A stretch of DNA of 8,551 nt. Origin: Betaproteobacteria bacterium. GTDB lineage: Bacteria > Pseudomonadota > Gammaproteobacteria > Burkholderiales > SG8-39. Positions 6,286 through 8,551 of this stretch are shown here, piece by piece. The position numbers and the translations under genes are program-made. The stretch lies in the NCBI GenBank assembly GCA_019237595.1, contig JAFAGU010000289.1, positions 1 to 8,551 on the forward strand, written 5' to 3'. How positions within the stretch are numbered: position 1 is the first letter of the stretch; every line of letters starts with the position of its first letter. The notes under the pieces were generated by a model that saw only the letters and a program-made list of their open reading frames with translations, searched no databases and was not told where the DNA came from.

Positions 6286-6590
6286 CGCAGGTTTCCGGCG
6301 GTGAAGTCGACCGGCCGCGTGCAATCCTGCTCGCTCACCTTGCGTCCCGGGGCGAGCTCCGGCGCGGGGCGATAGGGCTCGCGCGCCATGGCGAGGAAGC
6401 CGGCAGTGAGCACCACCAGCCCGAAGCCAGTCGATCCGCCCTGTGCCTGGAGCCCCGCCGATCCGCTCGTCACCGCCGTGCCGGACGGGAGCGCAGAGAC
6501 TGCGCTGGAGGTGTTGCTCCCGGCGTTGATCTGGTAGCTCGCGCATCCGCCGAGAACCGCGGCAAGGAACACCGGCAGCAGGATTCTCAC
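6276..6590 (-). CDS. Small putative lipoprotein of unknown function
   Basis: A 104-residue protein not assigned to a characterised family. Residues 1-15 are a lipoprotein signal with lipobox LGGC (13-16), predicting lipidation at C16. A Ser/Gly/Thr-rich low-complexity stretch follows (17-54), then a second hydrophobic segment TGFGLVVLTAGFLAMA (54-69) long enough to cross or enter a membrane. The polar C-terminal tail has two cysteines (C90 and C103, in SEQDCTRPVDF and NLRCR) that could form a disulfide in the periplasm. The start is a GTG (6590-6588), 9 bases after the sua5 stop, with only a weak GAG ribosome site. It overlaps the nuclease gene at its 3' end. The two exported products may be made together, but no joint function can be claimed. 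Confidence 0.75.
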   Translation of the reverse strand: MRILLPVFLAAVLGGCASYQINAGSNTSSAVSALPSGTAVTSGSAGLQAQGGSTGFGLVVLTAGFLAMAREPYRPAPELAPGRKVSEQDCTRPVDFTAGNLRCR

Positions 6591-6599
6591 GGCTCGATT

Positions 6600-7538
6600 T
6601 TATTCCGCGCGGGCGCAGGCCCGCTCGAGGCGGTCGCGCACGGCGGCCCAGCGCGCCTCTTCCGGCGGTGCCTCGACGAGGATCTCATGGCACTTCGCCG
6701 CGTCGAGCTCGCGCAGCGACGCATAGAGCCTGCGCGCGTAGTCCGCCGGATCGCGCGGCATGCGGATCCAGTAATCGACGCGCTCGTCCGGCCGCGAAAA
6801 CGCGAGGACCGCTACCTTGTCCTTCAGCACGGAAATTTCCCGGTCGAGCGCGTGCGTCGGAATCAGCCTCGCGGGCGTGCGCGGCGAGTAGTGCCGCTCC
6901 AGGCCGCCGGAATGCCGAATCGAAGGGGCGGTTGGTTCGCGAACCGGCACGACTTTCTCGATGTCGGCACGGCGGACGTGTCCCGGGCGCAAAATCAGCG
7001 CCGGCCCCGACGAGAGATCCACGATCGTCGACTCGATGCCCACCTCGCTCTCGCCGCCCTCGAGCACGAGATCGACGTCGGCGCCGAGGTCCGCGCGCAC
7101 GTGCGCCGCGGTCGTCGGCGAGACGAAGCCGAATCGGTTCGCGGAAGGCGCGGCGATCCCGCCGCCGAAGGCCACGAGCAGCGCGTACGCGACCGGATGC
7201 GACGGCACGCGCACGCCGACCGCGTCCTGCCCGCCCGTGATGAAGTCCTTCGCTTTTTCAGACCGCTTGAGAACCAGCGTCATCGGCCCCGGCCAGAATT
7301 TCGCCGCAAGCTTCGTCGCGCTTTCGGGGATCTCTCTTCCCCACTCGAATGCTTCATGGGCAGAAGCGAAATGAACGATGACCGGATGATCGGGCGGGCG
7401 GCGCTTCACTTCGTAGAGACGCCGGACGGCCGCCGGATTCGACGCGTCGGCGCCGAGCCCGTAGACGGTCTCGGTGGGAAAAGCGACCAGTCCGCCGGCG
7501 CGCAGGACCTCCGCCGCGCGGCGAACTTCGTCCTTCAC
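6600..7538 (-). CDS. sua5: L-threonylcarbamoyladenylate synthase, long Sua5 form
   Basis: A 312-residue cytoplasmic enzyme that makes threonylcarbamoyl-AMP from threonine, bicarbonate and ATP for t6A37 modification of ANN-decoding tRNAs. The YrdC-like catalytic domain covers about 5-200: FPTETVYGLGADA (20-32), KRRPPDHPVIVH (45-56), AAPSANRFGFVSPTTAAHV (129-147), GIESTIVD (167-174) and LRPG (183-186). The linker SGGLERHYSPRTP (210-222) leads into the C-terminal Sua5 domain (about 225-312), which distinguishes Sua5 from the shorter TsaC. The GTG at 7538-7536 shares GTGA with the purE stop, giving a family-like N-terminus; the longer open frame upstream overlaps purE and is rejected. Linkage with purE is common in Beta- and Gammaproteobacteria, though usually with purK between them. 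Confidence 0.94.
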   Translation of the reverse strand: MKDEVRRAAEVLRAGGLVAFPTETVYGLGADASNPAAVRRLYEVKRRPPDHPVIVHFASAHEAFEWGREIPESATKLAAKFWPGPMTLVLKRSEKAKDFITGGQDAVGVRVPSHPVAYALLVAFGGGIAAPSANRFGFVSPTTAAHVRADLGADVDLVLEGGESEVGIESTIVDLSSGPALILRPGHVRRADIEKVVPVREPTAPSIRHSGGLERHYSPRTPARLIPTHALDREISVLKDKVAVLAFSRPDERVDYWIRMPRDPADYARRLYASLRELDAAKCHEILVEAPPEEARWAAVRDRLERACARAE

Positions 7539-8026
7539 AGCTTGAGCGGCGCCGCCTTGAGGACCGTCTCGGTCTGCTTGCGCCGGAATTCGTCCAGCTT
7601 TCCGGAGAGATTCTTGTCTGAAAGCGCGAGGAGGGCGATGGCGAAGAGCGCGGCGTTGCCGGCGCCCGCGTCGCCGATCGCGAAGGTGGCGACCGGAATT
7701 CCCTTGGGCATCTGCACGGTCGACAGAAGCGAATCGAGCCCCTGCAGGTGCTTCGAGGGCATCGGCACGCCGAGCACCGGCAGCGTCGTATGCGCGGCCA
7801 CCACGCCCGCGAGGTGCGCTGCGCCCCCCGCGGCCGCGATGATCGCCTTCATGCCGTTCTTTTGGGCGTTCGTCGCCCATTCGGCGACCGCGTGCGGCGT
7901 GCGGTGGGCGGACATGGCCTTCGCTTCGTAAGCCACGCCGAACTCCTCCAGCACCTTCGCCGCGTTCTTCATGGTCTCCCAATCCGAGGTCGAGCCCATG
8001 ACGATGCCGATGAGTGCGTTAGCCAT
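7535..8026 (-). CDS. purE: N5-carboxyaminoimidazole ribonucleotide mutase (PurE)
   Basis: A 163-residue cytoplasmic enzyme of de novo purine synthesis that converts N5-CAIR to CAIR, the substrate used with aspartate by PurC, encoded just upstream. Motifs: IVMGSTSDWETM (8-19) for phosphate binding, KAMSAHRTP (36-44) with H41 as counterpart of the catalytic histidine of E. coli PurE, AAAGGAAHLAGVVAAHTTLP (64-83), and GVPMPSKHLQGLDSLLS (86-102). Length is normal for the bacterial mutase. The ATG at 8026-8024 overlaps the end of purC by 8 bases. Its stop overlaps the sua5 start. PurE normally depends on PurK to supply N5-CAIR, but no purK is found here. Sequence reading alone does not firmly separate class I (mutase) from class II (AIR carboxylase). 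Confidence 0.95.
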   Translation of the reverse strand: MANALIGIVMGSTSDWETMKNAAKVLEEFGVAYEAKAMSAHRTPHAVAEWATNAQKNGMKAIIAAAGGAAHLAGVVAAHTTLPVLGVPMPSKHLQGLDSLLSTVQMPKGIPVATFAIGDAGAGNAALFAIALLALSDKNLSGKLDEFRRKQTETVLKAAPLKL

Positions 8027-8551
8027 TCAGTTTCTTCCCGGTCAGTTTTTCCAGCGCTTCGCGATATTTCTCGGAGGTCTTGCGGATCACCTCGGGCGGG
8101 AGCTTCGGCGCGGGCGGCGTCTTGTCCCAGTCGAGCGTCTCGAGGTAGTCGCGCACGTACTGCTTGTCGTAGGAGGGCGGTGAAATGCCGACCTCGTAGG
8201 AATCCGCGGGCCAGAAGCGCGAGGAGTCGGCGGTCAGGACCTCGTCGATCAGGACAATATTGTCCTGAGGATCCAGGCCAAATTCGAATTTGGTGTCGGC
8301 GATGATGATGCCCTTCTTGGCCGCGTAATCGCTCGCCTCCTTGTAGAGCCGGATGCTGATGTCGCGAACCTTCTGGGCCTTGTCCTTGCCGATGAGCTTC
8401 ACCACCTCCTCGAACGAGATGTTCTCGTCGTGGCCTTCCTCCGCCTTGGTCGCGGGAGTGAAGATCGGCTCCGGAAGCTTCTGCGCCTGCTGCAATCCCT
8501 TGGGAAGCGAGATGCCGCACACCTTGCCGGTCTTCTGGTAGTCCTTCCAGC
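8019..8551 (-). CDS. purC: Phosphoribosylaminoimidazole-succinocarboxamide synthase (SAICAR synthetase), 5' end missing
   Basis: The C-terminal 176 residues are present; the start lies beyond the right edge. The visible frame opens with WKDYQKTGKVCGISLPKGL and continues through LPEPIFTPATKAEEGHDENI, the substrate-binding block of SAICAR synthetases. Next come IIIADTKFEFGL and IVLIDEVLTADSSRFWP, containing the acidic residues of the ATP/Mg site. The C-terminal part SPPSYDKQYVRDYLETLDWD places it with the longer, about 290-300-residue, Ade1-like form. It ligates aspartate to CAIR with ATP in purine synthesis, directly after the PurE step. A GTG inside the frame (8522-8520) could be mistaken for a start, but the upstream codons are clearly conserved PurC sequence. 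The gene contains the paired palindromes listed separately. Confidence 0.95.
   Translation of the reverse strand, partial: WKDYQKTGKVCGISLPKGLQQAQKLPEPIFTPATKAEEGHDENISFEEVVKLIGKDKAQKVRDISIRLYKEASDYAAKKGIIIADTKFEFGLDPQDNIVLIDEVLTADSSRFWPADSYEVGISPPSYDKQYVRDYLETLDWDKTPPAPKLPPEVIRKTSEKYREALEKLTGKKLNG
8249..8268. repeat. Perfect 20-base palindrome inside purC
   Basis: TCAGGACAATATTGTCCTGA equals its own reverse complement over all 20 bases, with no spacer. It encodes Q-D-N-I-V-L in purC. The central AAT and ATT codons are AT-ending choices in a gene that otherwise favours G or C in third positions. A recognition site for a dimeric DNA-binding protein or chance are both possible. Confidence 0.9.
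8278..8293. repeat. Perfect 16-base palindrome inside purC
   Basis: CCAAATTCGAATTTGG is a perfect 16-base inverted repeat without spacer, 9 bases from the 20-base palindrome. The intervening 9 bases contain GGATCC, itself palindromic. It encodes K-F-E-F-G of the conserved DTKFEFG motif, so protein constraint explains part, but not all, of the symmetry. Confidence 0.9.

Noticed and set aside
6687..7931. 414-codon plus-strand open frame
   Set aside because: Antisense to sua5 and purE, whose conserved motifs settle the coding strand.
7539..7982. N-terminal extension of the Sua5 frame
   Set aside because: It lies within purE in another frame, and the Sua5 family N-terminus begins at the GTG at 7538.

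Overview
The window is GC-rich, densely coding DNA. All twelve supported genes lie on the minus strand, so they are read from the right edge to the left. GTG starts, overlapping stop/start codons and the purC-purE-sua5 neighbourhood suggest a Proteobacterium, most likely a Betaproteobacterium. That assignment is inference from gene order and base composition, not a phylogenetic result. Long plus-strand reading frames exist, but their translations are Arg/Asp/Glu/His-rich low-complexity shadows of the minus-strand genes.

Right part (8551 to about 5750): housekeeping genes. A 5'-truncated purC (SAICAR synthetase) overlaps purE (N5-CAIR mutase). purE in turn overlaps a long-form Sua5/TsaC threonylcarbamoyl-AMP synthase through a shared GTGA. 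A small lipoprotein of unknown function and a secreted staphylococcal-nuclease-like thermonuclease follow. No purK lies between purE and sua5, where it often sits in related bacteria.

Left part (5690 to 1): an apparent catabolic operon. It encodes a small SAF-domain protein and a large UxaA-family protein that together look like the two subunits of (2R)-sulfolactate sulfo-lyase (SuyA, SuyB). Next come a secreted chalcone-isomerase-like protein, a TAXI-type TRAP binding protein, a fused DctQM TRAP permease, and the alpha and (partial) beta subunits of a split thiamine-diphosphate decarboxylase resembling sulfopyruvate decarboxylase (ComD/ComE).

Working model (inference): the TAXI-TRAP system imports a C3 sulfonate such as sulfolactate. 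SuyAB cleaves sulfolactate to pyruvate and sulfite. A ComDE-like enzyme offers a second route through sulfopyruvate to sulfoacetaldehyde. The sulfolactate dehydrogenase, sulfoacetaldehyde acetyltransferase, sulfite-handling genes and regulator expected with such a pathway are not in the window and could lie beyond position 1.

The two longest gaps between genes are 61 bases (before suyA) and 51 bases (before the TAXI gene). The first carries a symmetric ATGCC/GGCAT cluster over a possible extended -10 promoter; the second carries the strongest ribosome binding site seen. No stretch over 300 bases lacks a gene. No tRNA, rRNA, CRISPR array, insertion sequence or convincing rho-independent terminator was seen. 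A pair of perfect palindromes (20 and 16 bases) inside purC is the most striking non-coding-type signal.
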